Source of the DNA: Amorphophallus konjac
Lineage: Eukaryota > Streptophyta > Magnoliopsida > Alismatales > Araceae
Length of the DNA: 64,000 nt
Assembly: GCA_022559845.1 (NCBI GenBank)
Contig: CM040126.1
Span: forward strand, 140,128,064 to 140,192,063
Direction of reading: 5' to 3'
In this document: positions 12,651 to 22,434 of the stretch, in pieces
How positions within the stretch are numbered: the stretch's first letter is position 1
Layout of the letters: every line of letters starts with the position of its first letter
The notes under the pieces: model-generated
The model's input: the letters and a program-made list of their open reading frames with translations, nothing else
Database searches by the model: none
What the model was told of the DNA's origin: nothing
Translations under genes and position numbers: made by a program

Positions 12651-13788
12651 TGCAAATTAACTAGCAAATAGAGAATATACCATTAGACTGTGGTAGTGCA
12701 GTAAATGCTCAGAGAAGTAAAGAAAACATGCAAATGGGATCTAGGGTACTGGGAAGGGGGTGGGAAGGGGGATGGCTGAGACTTTCGACAATCCCCCTTC
12801 TCTATGTTTTGGGTTGTAAAACCTCTTTAGAAATAGGATATAGGCAAGTCTATCATGCATGAATGCAGTGAAATGGAGTAAAAATGTAGCAAGTTAGAGA
12901 ATAGAGGAAGAAGGACGGGGTTTGCCCATCGACCGTAGGAAGGCGGCCAAGTGTATGGCCGTTCAAAGGTGGTAGGCGGCCATGGACTCTCCCGCAACGG
13001 AGCTTTCCAACTTTGGGTTCTGCTGCTGGGGGAAGGTCGGGAGGGATGCTCTCATGCTCACAGCTCTCCCTCCAGGCTCCAAACTACCAGAACCTCTCCT
13101 CCTCTAGAAATGTCCAACCCCCCCCCCCCCCCGTGAGATGGATTGAACAAAGGTTTTGTATGTCAGGGCCATCTCCCACCAGAACCATTCGAAAAAAGAT
13201 TACGTGTAAGCTACGTGATTCTAGAACCCCTCGGAGTGGGACGAATTTCGGAGGACGTGCCCGAAGTGTGCAGATCGTGGAGTTGACGGACGGTTGACAG
13301 GAGGCGGACTAGGTTGTGGTCATCCAAAGGAGTTGGGTGGCCAAGTCGATGGCCTTCTTGAGGGTGAGGGCGGCCAACTGTGTGGCCTTCTTGAAGGAGC
13401 TGGGTGGCCAACTGTGTGGCCACCTTGGGATGTGGGCGGCCAACTCTCTGGCCGCCCTGGAATGGGTTGGGCGGCCAGCAGTCTGGCCGCCCTGGGTTCT
13501 GGGCGGCCAGCACCTTGGCCGCCTAGAGATCAAGGTAGAGAATTATATAGAACATCAAAAAAATCACCTCGGGGGCTCACGCCCCCAAACCCCCAACCTT
13601 ATGAGCAGGGGGGCACTGCCCCCCTGCAACCCCCTGCTAACTTACCATGAAGTTGGATCTGAGAAAGGGACAGGGTAGAGCCTACCTAGAAAAGGATGAG
13701 ACTCCACACTACCAATCAACCAAGAGGAAGTATCACTTCTATGGTGGCTAGGCAAAGTCCGTGGGATGTCCGAAATTAGGCCTCTACA
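12651..13788 (-). repeat. LTR of a minus-strand gypsy-like element related to element M
   Basis: Its right end reads CCTCTACA, so on the minus strand the LTR starts TGTAGAGG, preceded by a purine tract (GGAGGGGCATT). This arrangement, and the AAGGGAGC box just inside, match the LTR at 57027-58560. The left end at TGCAAATT (12651) is an estimate. It contains the GGCGGCCA array (13320-13530) and a GGGGGCTCACGCCCCC-type hairpin cluster near 13570-13625. Minus orientation makes it a 3' LTR; no second LTR is visible. Confidence 0.55.
13320..13530. repeat. Tandem GGCGGCCA / TGGCCGCC array
   Basis: About five units of roughly 40-45 bases, each carrying GGGTGGCCA or GGGCGGCCA followed about 8-12 bases later by the complementary TGGCC(G/A)CC, so each unit can fold as a hairpin. 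The array lies within the LTR at 12651-13788. Codons across it are read as proline/tryptophan-rich ORFs on both strands, which I regard as artefacts of the repeat. Confidence 0.8.
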
Positions 13789-13984
13789 AATGCCCCTCCG
13801 GAATGCCCATTTTACAAGGGAGCCCAGTGGACTGATAAATGAGTGTTTCGGTAAAGAAATTAGCCTAATAAGGATATCCCACTCAAGGAGATTCTCGACC
13901 TGAGATTGAGCTTCACATATGAACAAACAAGCATAAAGCGATAAGATAGGTCATTCAAAAGGGGGGGAAGGAAAATTAATCTAA
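13789..13984 (-). other. Short 3' internal piece of the same gypsy-like element
   Basis: Adjacent to the LTR on its 5' side (minus strand). The first 40 bases, including ACAAGGGAGC, resemble 58561-58600 beside the LTR of element M. No coding region recognised. Confidence 0.45.
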
Positions 13985-14602
13985 GAGGGCTTGTATCGGC
14001 AGTCCAGTGGGACCCCCTAGCATAGTGCTGCGGGACTTGAGGGGACGATCGCAATCCAGCTCAAGGAGATACAAGATGACGCGGGACGAATCCCGGTCGG
14101 GCGCTAGGACCTATAGCCAACAAATTCATGAGCAACTACGCCTAGACGATGAAACAATCACGCACATGACTAGCGAACTCAACACGGGAAACGAAGGGAT
14201 GGCTAGGCGAGTGATGGCTAGAGGGGCATCGGACACGGTCCGAGCAGCGAGAGGGATTGTAGAGACCACCCGGGAGAGCTAGGAAGGAGCACCGGATGCA
14301 ACCGGGCAGATCGGTACCGAGGGAACCGGGTCAAGTGTGCGCTCAACTCACCCGGCAGCAAGTCACTCTATTATAGTGGAATTTGAAGGGTCGGGCACTC
14401 GTCTCACCGGCGTGACAAAGGAATCAATACTAAACCAGCAGGAAAGGAGTGGCAACTGCACGTACCTAGCCATCCGAAGGATCGGCTCCGGTCGGAGACG
14501 GGGGCGAGCCGGGAGCGTGCGCACCCGGCGGACACGCTGCATCGATGTAGCTTCGGCCGTGACCTGCTAGTACAACCAAACACTCGCCTCCACGTAGGGA
14601 GG
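13985..14602 (-). repeat. Diverged chromovirus LTR fragment
   Basis: The part 14395-14600 is clearly related to the LTRs of chromoviruses A (about 15415-15650) and B (about 29570-29800): GGGC ACTC, CTCACC, CGGTCGGAGACG, GGGCGAGC, then a GTGTAGC/GCGCTTG box and CTCCACG-AGGGAGG. It represents a third family of the same type. The segment 14007-14282 has an open frame of 91 codons on the + strand with no family resemblance; I do not call a gene. The fragment ends abruptly in the E2 LTR at about 14602. Confidence 0.6.
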
Positions 14603-15108
14603 GGGTGACAAATAGACATGTTCGGCAGACAAATAGCTCTCAAGGCTGTAAAAAGACCAACAGCGGTGAAAAATATAAGACAACGATGTCAAAGGATCTG
14701 CAAGGCAAACAAAAGAAGAAGAAGAGTCGACGTCATTCGGCTTTCGAGTCAACTCCAGAAGCTTTTGGAGTCGACGCCAGTTCACCCGCCAGCTGAAGCT
14801 CGTAACAGTGATAAATATCTCATAAGGGCGACAAAAGATGAGCTAAGGGTAACAAATACGTATATAGTGGTGACAAATAGCTTGGCACAGGAGATGAAGA
14901 CCTAAGAAGAAGAAAACTCCAAGTGGAGTCGACGCAGCCAAGCTCGGATTGAAGAAGTTCACAAGGGAGACAACCATCAGATTAAGGGTGACAAATAGGT
15001 GTGTAGTGCTGACAAATGACTAATGGAGATAAAAGTTTGAAAAGTGAAGAAGAAGAGTCAACTCTAGTTGCAAATGGAGTCAACTCCAGAGTTCGCTAGA
15101 AGCTCTTG
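14603..15108 (+). repeat. 5' LTR of E2, first part
   Basis: Matches the 3' LTR from 40011 onward. Holds repeated (G)GTGACAAATAG boxes and GTCGACTC/GTCAACTC boxes. The first 235 bases of the LTR (present at 39776-40010) are missing here, replaced by the chromovirus LTR fragment. Ends with TCTTG (15104-15108), the left target duplication of chromovirus A. Confidence 0.85.
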
Positions 15109-17503
15109 TGATGTGACACAATATGCAGCAGTAGAAATGTGATCCCTAGGACTTGATTCGCAATCACAACCACAAGGTTGAGAGCAACTTGAGAGTCGCC
15201 GTCACACCGCGTGCACACGTTTCCCGGGGTGACTCGGTGATGCCGAGTTGAGATTGTGGAGAAAGCCCCTGGCTAGCTAGAGGACCAGCACCGCTAAGGT
15301 TGTCCCTCATGAGGATATGAAGCCCACAAACAAGGGCGGCCGGGTGCCTTGGGGCACTAGGTCACTCGCTCACTATCATCCGCGGTGACCACACAAGGGT
15401 TGGTGGCTCCGGGATCGGGCACTCTCTCACCGACCAGCAGATAAGTTTCGTAGATATGAAATGAACAGGAGTAACTGAGCAAGGGTAGAGGCTCACCTGG
15501 TTGGTTTGAGGAAACCAACCCCGGTCGGAGACGAGGGCGAGCGGGGAAGTGTGGGTTCCCCGCACACTGCGCCGGTGTAGCTTGAGTCCCTGTTAAATAA
15601 TACAACCACTACGCCTCACACAGGAGGGTGGACTTGGGGTGGGGATGATTTGTTTTTACACGCAAACACTACCTCCACGCAGAGAGGGGCGGTGAGCCGG
15701 CCAGGCGGGGAGGGGAGGTTCGCCGAAGAGCGGGCGGAGAAGCCGACGCCGAATCTGTCGTCAGGCTGCGAAGGCTGACTGACAGTCGGGGTCGAGGCCG
15801 TAGATCTCGTTCTGGAAATTTGCTGATGACGAGATCAGCGGCGAACACTTCGTAACTGGGACGGGGATGCCTCGGAATTTTTCTGAATTCTTCTGAGGAA
15901 GGGGCTGGTCCGGGAAGAGCTTTGAACAGAGTGACTGAAACTGGACGCAGCAGCTTACTGTTTCTGACAGCAACTTGCAGAGGTTGCCCCGACCGCTCCC
16001 GGACTCCAAATCACGAACCGTCGGAGTTTCTGGAACCGCGGACAAACCCTCTGTGTGGAAAAACTGACGGGGGATCTGTCTGACATCGGAGAGGACGGGG
16101 AGACTCAGAAGAGTGAAGATAGGTCACTGTAGACTGTGGGAGGTAGACCCAACCAGTCGAGGGAGAAAAATAGGAACTTTGGCCTGCGGACGCCGAATGC
16201 AGTTCTGCTTCTTTCTCCTGATAGAGGACTGGAGGAGGAAGAAGTTTGTTGAAGGGCTCGTGGTCTGAATCTTCTGCTGCTTGGCGTGGTACAGCGTCGA
16301 ACCGGGTTCTGGTACTCTGCAGGGGGAGCCCGGCGCAGTCGGGGGAGAACGGCTCTCCTGGATAGCCCCGAACTCGGAACGGGATGAAATCACCTCGCCT
16401 GCAAAGCTAACTGGACGACCTTTCCAGATTAGTATGGTACGCCTTCAGAAGACGCCATATGAATCCGTGGGTGTATCTGCAAGTCGCCCCTTTCTCTGCC
16501 ACTTGCAGACTTGGGCCAAATGAAAGGGATGGAGGTGGAACTAGGTTAATGGAGGTGGAGGTTAGCAATGGTGGGAAAGGGGATGGTGATGGTGGATGGG
16601 GGAGGGATGTTTAGGAATGGTGAGAGGGGTGGATCAGGGAATGAGGAGGTCTGAGGTGGTGGAGGGGTGAGGGGGGGCCGCAGCTAGGAGAGGGGAGATG
16701 GAGTGGTCGGCCAAGGAAAGGGAGGGGGTGAGATGGGAGGGGGGGTGCGCAACTTGTGGGGGGGTTATGGGGTTTAGCTCTCTAGGGATATGAATGGGGG
16801 TGTGGGGGAGTGGAATAGTTGCTTGGGGAGAGGGAAGGGTGCCTTGGAAGTTGAGAGGGTCTATGGGGAATGGGAAGGGTTGCTTGGGGATGTGGAAGTA
16901 TTGATGGGAGTTATGGGCCTTGGGGAGGTGAAAGGGTGGAAGGGTGATGTGGCTGATGATGTGGCAAGGAGGGGGAAGGAGAAGGGGCAGGTTCGCCCAA
17001 GGGAGAGAGAGAGAAGGGGGAAGAGAGAGAGAGGGGTTCGCCCCCTTAAGTGAGAGAGAGAAGTAGAGGGAGAGGGAAAGAGCTAGAGAGAGAGAACAAT
17101 GCTGGTGGATAATAATACTCAATGCTTCATTAACCTTCAAAAGAGGGATTGGGGTCTTATTTATAGGAAACCCACTTTTACATATAAGACCCTGACTTTT
17201 AACATACTAACAGATAACCAAGGAAGGGGGGTGCGCCCATGGGCCTAGCCCAAAGAAATAGGCCCAATAGCAAGCACCATAGCCTAATGAGACTCGAACT
17301 TAGGGAAATGACTGGATAACCTAGGTACAAGACTCAAATAAAAGGCAAATTACATGATTATGACTCAAGCAAAAAGGAGAAAACAACAAGATGACCCAAT
17401 GGTAAGCACTAAGGTCCAATCCAAGAGAAGGGCTGCTCCCTAGCTGCCTCCGGGAGGGAGAGAGGTGCCAAGCCAGAGGGAATCGTGAGTGATGCCCTCA
17501 TCA
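15109..17503 (-). repeat. 3' LTR of chromovirus A (left copy)
   Basis: TGATGTGACAC to GCCCTCATCA, 2395 bases, same length as the right copy. Contains a TATA-like box (17158-17167) and, in 16500-17090, a strongly purine-rich (+ strand) low-complexity segment with GGGGG and GA runs. The terminal 64 bases at the right end are read by the pol frame (see integrase entry). Confidence 0.95.
17158..17167 (-). promoter_or_regulatory. TATA-like box, left LTR of chromovirus A
   Basis: CCTATAAATA on the minus strand, conserved at the same LTR offset in the right copy (24484-24493) and in both LTRs of chromovirus B (31280-31289 and 38546-38555). Confidence 0.6.
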
Positions 17504-18774
17504 ATTCTCCCGGGCTGCGAAGAGCTCGACTCTGTCGAGTAAAGGCCCTCCCTGCTGCGGTGCTGCTCTAGAAGATCGGGGTCCAGCTGCTGGAGATCCT
17601 CCCGGCTCACCCAGGCATCGTCCGAGGGTGGTCGTCCCTTCCACCTGACCAGGTATCGCTCATACGCCTTGCTCCTTGTGTTGGTGACCTATTCATCTAA
17701 TATCCGCTCCACTTTATCATGCTGGTTTCTCAAGTTGGGTGGAGCTCTCTGAAGTGTGGGGGCGCTCTCAAGGGGTGGAATAGGCTGGATCTCCTCACTG
17801 GGTGTCACCGTGGGGTCCTTGTAGGGTACCAAGTCAGCCACATTGAATGTGGGACTTACTCCGTATTCTTCAGGGAGGTCCAACACATAAGCATTGGTGC
17901 CAAGTCGTCTCAGCACCTGGAAGGGGCCGGCTCCACGAGACCTCAACTTAGAGGTATTCCCAGGGAATAGCCTCTCAGTTCTCACCATCACAAAATCACC
18001 AACTTGGAATTCTTGGTGGCGGCGGTGGGAATCAGCTGACTTCTTGTAAATCTCATTGCTCTTGTGGATGTTTTTGCGAATATCTTCATGCAACTCTCTA
18101 AGGTGTTGTGCAAAAGACTCAGCAGTGATGGATACCCTAGCATGAGGGGGTAGGGGAATGAGATCTGTTGGCTTCCTGGGTTTGTAACCATGCACGGCTT
18201 CGAAAGGACTCATGCCTATGGACCTATTGGTGGAATTATTGTATGCAAACTCAGCTTGAGGTAGAATGAGATCCCAATTTCCAGGGTGGTCCTCAACAAG
18301 GCACTGCAGGAGATTCCCTAGGCTCCGATTGACGACTTCGGTCTGGCCATCGATTTGAGGGTGATAGGCCGTGGAAAATTTAAGCAGGGTCCCCATTAGA
18401 TGCCAGAGGGTCTTCCAAAAGTAGCTGGTGAATTTGACGTCCCTATCTGAAATGATGGTCTTGGGCAAGCCATGGAGGCGGACCACCTCATCAAAGAACA
18501 GACGGGCCACATGGGAGGCGTCAGAGGTTTTAGAACAGGGGATGAAGTGGGCCATTTTTGAGAATCTGTCCACTACAACAAAGATGGAGTCATGTTTCCT
18601 CTGGGTCTGAGGTAGTCCTAACACGAAGTCCATGCTCAGGTCCTGCCATGGCCGATCCGGGACGGGAAGAGGGGTGTATAGGCCCGTGTTCTGTTTGACT
18701 TGCTTAGCAGTCGCACATGTACGACATTGCCCCACAATTTTGGCCACATCCCTTTTGAGGCTGGGCCAATGGAA
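17440..18774 (-). pseudogene. Integrase core, C-terminal domain and chromodomain (chromovirus A)
   Basis: Continuation of pol after the TAG at 18775. The zinc-binding CRTCATAKQ segment (about 18725) is followed by the core: LSMDFVLGLP (about 18630), ISDRDVKF (about 18440) and QTEVVNRSLG (about 18325). The GPFQVLRRLG block of the C-terminal domain is near 17920. A TAG at 17689 (likely a former Gln) interrupts the frame just inside a chromodomain with YERYLVRWKGRPP and AWVSREDL (about 17650-17580). The same frame then runs through the LTR border (17503) for 21 codons to a stop at 17440. Chromodomains of such elements bind histone marks and steer integration. Chromovirus membership is firm; the sub-lineage (CRM- or Galadriel-like) is not. 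Confidence 0.88.
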
Positions 18775-21213
18775 CTATCCTTCAACCAAGGCAATGATTA
18801 TGTGAACCCCAAAGTGCCCAGCCAGGCCTCCTGCATGTAATTCCCAGACTAATAAATCCCTCAGTGAAGTTCTAGGTATGCAGAGTCTATGCCCCTTGAA
18901 GATTAATCCATCCTCTAGGATAAAACCCTGGTGTTCTTGGGGTGAATGGGTGATTAGGATGGCATGGATATGTCCAAAATCGGGACAGTTTGGGTATTCT
19001 TCCTTAACCCGATCGAACCCTATTACTTCTACCCGAATGGTAGCTAGCAGGGAGATCCTCCTACTGAGTGCATCAGCAGCACGGTTTTCACTTCCGGCCT
19101 TATGTTTGATCACAAATGTGTAGGCCTGGATGTACTCGACCCATCGGGCATGCCGGGCATTCAGTTTTTGCTGGGAGTTGAGGTATTTTAGGGCCTCATG
19201 GTCGGAGAATATGACAAATTCCTTGGGCAAGAGGTAGTGCCTCCAATGGCGGAGGGATTGCACCACCGCATAGAATTCCTTGTCATAGGTAGAGTATTTC
19301 AACCTGGCGTCACACAACTTCTCACTAAAGTAGGCTACTGGGTGTCCTTCTTGGCTGAGGATTCCGCCGATTCCTACCCCGGAAGCATCACAAGTTACCT
19401 CAAAGACTTTGGAGAAGTCAGGGAGGCATAATACTGGGGCTTGGGTCATCCTCTCTTTGAGCTCCTGGAAGGCCCTAGAAGCCGACTTGGTCCACACAAA
19501 GGTCCCCTTTTTAAGGCAGTCGGTGATAGGGGTTGTGACTGTGCTGAACCCACGGATGAATCTTCGGTAAAAGGTGGCCAAACCATGGAAACTCCTAACC
19601 TCATGGAGGGTACGGGGTTCTGGCCAGGCAAGGATAGCTCGGACCTTCTCGGGGTCCATGGACACTCCCTTAGTGGAAACCATATACCCAAGGAAAGTAA
19701 TGGACTCAGTCAGGAAGTGGCATTTTCCTGGGTTGGCATAGAGACTCTCTTTCCTAAGGACAGTGCAGACTTGCCTAAGGTGGTTGAAGTGGGCTTCCTT
19801 GGTCTTGCTGTAGATAAGGATATCATCGAAATAGACCACTAGGAAGACTCCTATGTAAGGTCTAAGGACCTCTGTCATGAGACGCATGAAGGTACTCGGG
19901 GCATTTGAAAGCCCGAAAGGCATCACTAGCCATTCATAGAGCCCATCTTTGGTTTTAAAGGCAGTTTTCCATTCATCCCCTGGCCTTATCCTAACCTGAT
20001 GGTAGCCACTTTTGAGATCTATTTTGGAAAAAATGGTGGCCCCGGCTAGCATGTCAAGCATATCGTCAAGTCTAGGTATGGAAAACCTATATTTGACTGT
20101 GATCTTGTTGATGGCCATGCTGTCGACACACATTCGCCATGTCCCGTCTTTCTTTGGTGTGAGGAGGGCCGGGACAGCACAAGGACTTTTGCTAAGACGG
20201 AGGAAGCCTTTTCTAATGAGTTCCTCCACTTGCCTCCTCAATTCAGCATGCTCAGTGGGGTTGAGACGATAGTGGGGAAGGTTTTGGAGGGTGGCCCCTG
20301 GGACAAGGTCAATAGCATGTTGGACATCCCTCATGGGTGGCAGTTGATCGGGGAGCTCTTCGGGGAACACATCCTTGAATTCTTCTAGGAGAGGGTGGAT
20401 TTCCATGGGATGAGGGTTGGAGGGGGTGGGTTCCCCGAGGCATATGACTACAGCGTATACGGGTGTTCCGAGAGCTACCTCTTCCTCGAGTTCTTGTCTA
20501 GTGATGAGGTGTAGGCCCTTGGTGGGGCTCTCATGGGTGGACGGTTGACTTGTTGGTTGGGTTGGGGGTGATGAGACCCCTGGGCTTTGGGGTGGTGTAG
20601 GGAGAATTCCCTTGGAGGGTGGTTCCTTTCGGGGTGGGGAAGGGTTGAGGCGAATGGTCTTCCCCTCATGTTCAAAGGTGCATGTGTTCGTTTTCCCATA
20701 GATGGTAGCATTAACATCATATATCCAAGGTCTCCCTAGTAGGATGCTTCCTACAGCCATAGGGATGATGTCACACCATATTTGTCCTTGGTAGGATGAA
20801 AAGGTGATGGGGATAAGACAACATGTGTTGACGGGTAGTGAATGGTTGTTTATCCATGATACACGATATGGTTTGGGGTGGGGTGTTGGGGTAAGCCCTA
20901 GGAGCTTGACGGTGTCCGGGGACACGGCGTTGACACAACTTCCGTTGTCTAGGATGACCTTCCTAACATGGTCCCCGATTTTGATGAAGGTGTGAAAAAT
21001 GGAAGTCCTCCGCCAGTCGTCCTCTTGAGGTTGGGTAAGAGTGCACCTTATCACCCCTAGGTGGGTGGAGTGGGGGTCATCTTCTACACCTTCCTCAAAG
21101 AATTGCTCCTCGTATTCCTCTTCCCACCCTAAAGCAGCCTCGTACTCCTCAACAGTATCTTCATGGGTTTCCTGGGATGTGGTAGGCCCGCCCTCAATAA
21201 CAAGGCTCGACAT
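18775..21213 (-). pseudogene. Protease, reverse transcriptase and RNase H (chromovirus A)
   Basis: An 812-codon open stretch. The protease has [13 protein letters not shown] near 20920 (the LDNGS form of the active-site loop seen in some plant chromoviruses) and a flap-type [10 protein letters not shown] shows [30 protein letters not shown] and the catalytic YFDD (19833-19822). RNase H has [12 protein letters not shown] (about 19395) and [10 protein letters not shown]. The N-terminal zinc site of integrase begins before the frame stops at a TAG (18775-18777) between VEG and FHWPSLK, where chromovirus B has Gln. The frame is otherwise clean, which suggests recent inactivation. Confidence 0.92.
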
Positions 21214-21236
21214 CCCTTTGGAAGGGCATTGGGAGG

Positions 21237-22340
21237 CTATGTGGCCATAACCATGGCACTGAAAACATTAATCGTACTACTCCCTGGGGTCTTCCCTTTG
21301 GAGGCTTCCTCCCTTCGGGGAGGAGGGTTGGGTGGAGTGGCCTTTGTGGGAGTAGGATTGGTTGGCTGGGGGTAGGGCCGAGTGGGGGTTCCTCCACTGG
21401 GAGGAGGTGTTCTCAACAGAGGAGGCAGGTTGGGACGGGGTCCCGGGCCCTTGGGGGGGGCAAACCTTGGGTTCCTAGAAAACCTTTCTACATCACGGGC
21501 TATTTGATAGGCAACCTCAAGGCTATGAGCTTCCCTCATGAAAAGCTCCCGTTTGATGTGGCGGAGGAGACCATTCCTAAACCGGGATAAAGTGACGGCT
21601 GGTTCTTCGACGACACCACACCTTAAGAGATATGAGTCAAATTTCTCAACATACTCTTCCACGGTCTTTCCCTCTTGGGTAAGGCTTTGCCATTCATCAA
21701 GGAGAAGTTGGCTATAGGAGTTTGGAAGATATTTACTCCTAAGCTGGACTTTCATGTCCATCCAAGTGTCAATGGGTTCCTCACGCCTGATTCTCCTTTG
21801 GCTTTCTACCTTTAGCCAATAGGTCTTGGCTAGCTTAAGAAGGTGCATTTTGGCCAACCTAACCTTTCTCTCCTCGGACATGGGGTACCAATCAAAGTAT
21901 TGGTCCATGCCATGCTCCCATTCTTTATAGGCACTAGGGTTATGAGACCCGTCAAAATTCGGGGCTTCCACTTTAATCATCCTTAAGAGGAAGTCATCCG
22001 GATCCTCTCGTGGTCGCCTCTCATGGTACCGAGGTTGTGGAGCTCTCTCTTGCTCACGATACCACTCATTCTCTAGGTCTTCCCTCTCATGTTCAACCCG
22101 CGGAGGAGGAGCCCTATGGACATGATTCCTAGGTGGGGCCCTAGTTTCTTCTAATCTCTCTAATCGGGTGGAAAAACCATTCATTTGCTCCGTGAGGGCT
22201 TGAATGGCAGCCTCAAGTCGATCCATAGGAGCTTGGGGAGCTTCCCTAGGGATGTTTTGGGTGCCTTGGAAATTGGAATCCATAGGTGGATCGGAAGTAG
22301 AAGGATCGGTCCGGTATATGGTACCCCTACGGGTGGACAT
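21237..22340 (-). pseudogene. Gag (chromovirus A)
   Basis: The likely start is the Met at 22340 (MSTRRGTIYR), because chromovirus B begins with a similar MTTRSGAHYQ. The core (about 21990-21540) has KVEAPNFDGS, YKEWEHGMDQYFDWYPM, YLPNSYSQLLLDEWQSLTQ and TVEEYVEKFDSYLLRC, typical of plant chromovirus Gag. A proline-rich linker follows. The CCHC zinc knuckle ([14 protein letters not shown], about 21260-21219) lies in a different frame from the preceding Gag, so a one-base shift just before it breaks the gag-pol fusion. Gag forms the particle and packages the RNA. Confidence 0.9.
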
Positions 22341-22420
22341 GCACAATGACAAGGTGACCGACACGGGATGGTAATGCAATTGCCCTAGGACCTAGGCTTG
22401 TAGAGACAAGTCTAAAACTT

Positions 22421-22432
22421 GCTCTGATACCA
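22421..22432 (-). other. Primer binding site of chromovirus A
   Basis: TGGTATCAGAGC on the minus strand, two bases inside the 5' LTR end (22435); initiator-Met tRNA type. Confidence 0.95.
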
Positions 22433-22434
22433 CT

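Noticed and set aside
13294..13678. Several overlapping ORFs with W/G/P repeats
   Set aside because: Created by the GGCGGCCA hairpin array on both strands; no protein family.
14007..14282. 91-codon + strand ORF (MGPPSIVLRD start)
   Set aside because: Lies in chromovirus LTR-like sequence, opposite to the element orientation, no recognised domain; not strong enough for a gene call.
16634..17140. 168-codon minus-strand Ser/Leu/Pro-rich ORF, with a near copy at 24236-24466
   Set aside because: Lies in the pyrimidine-biased LTR leader of chromovirus A; low complexity and no conserved start between the copies.
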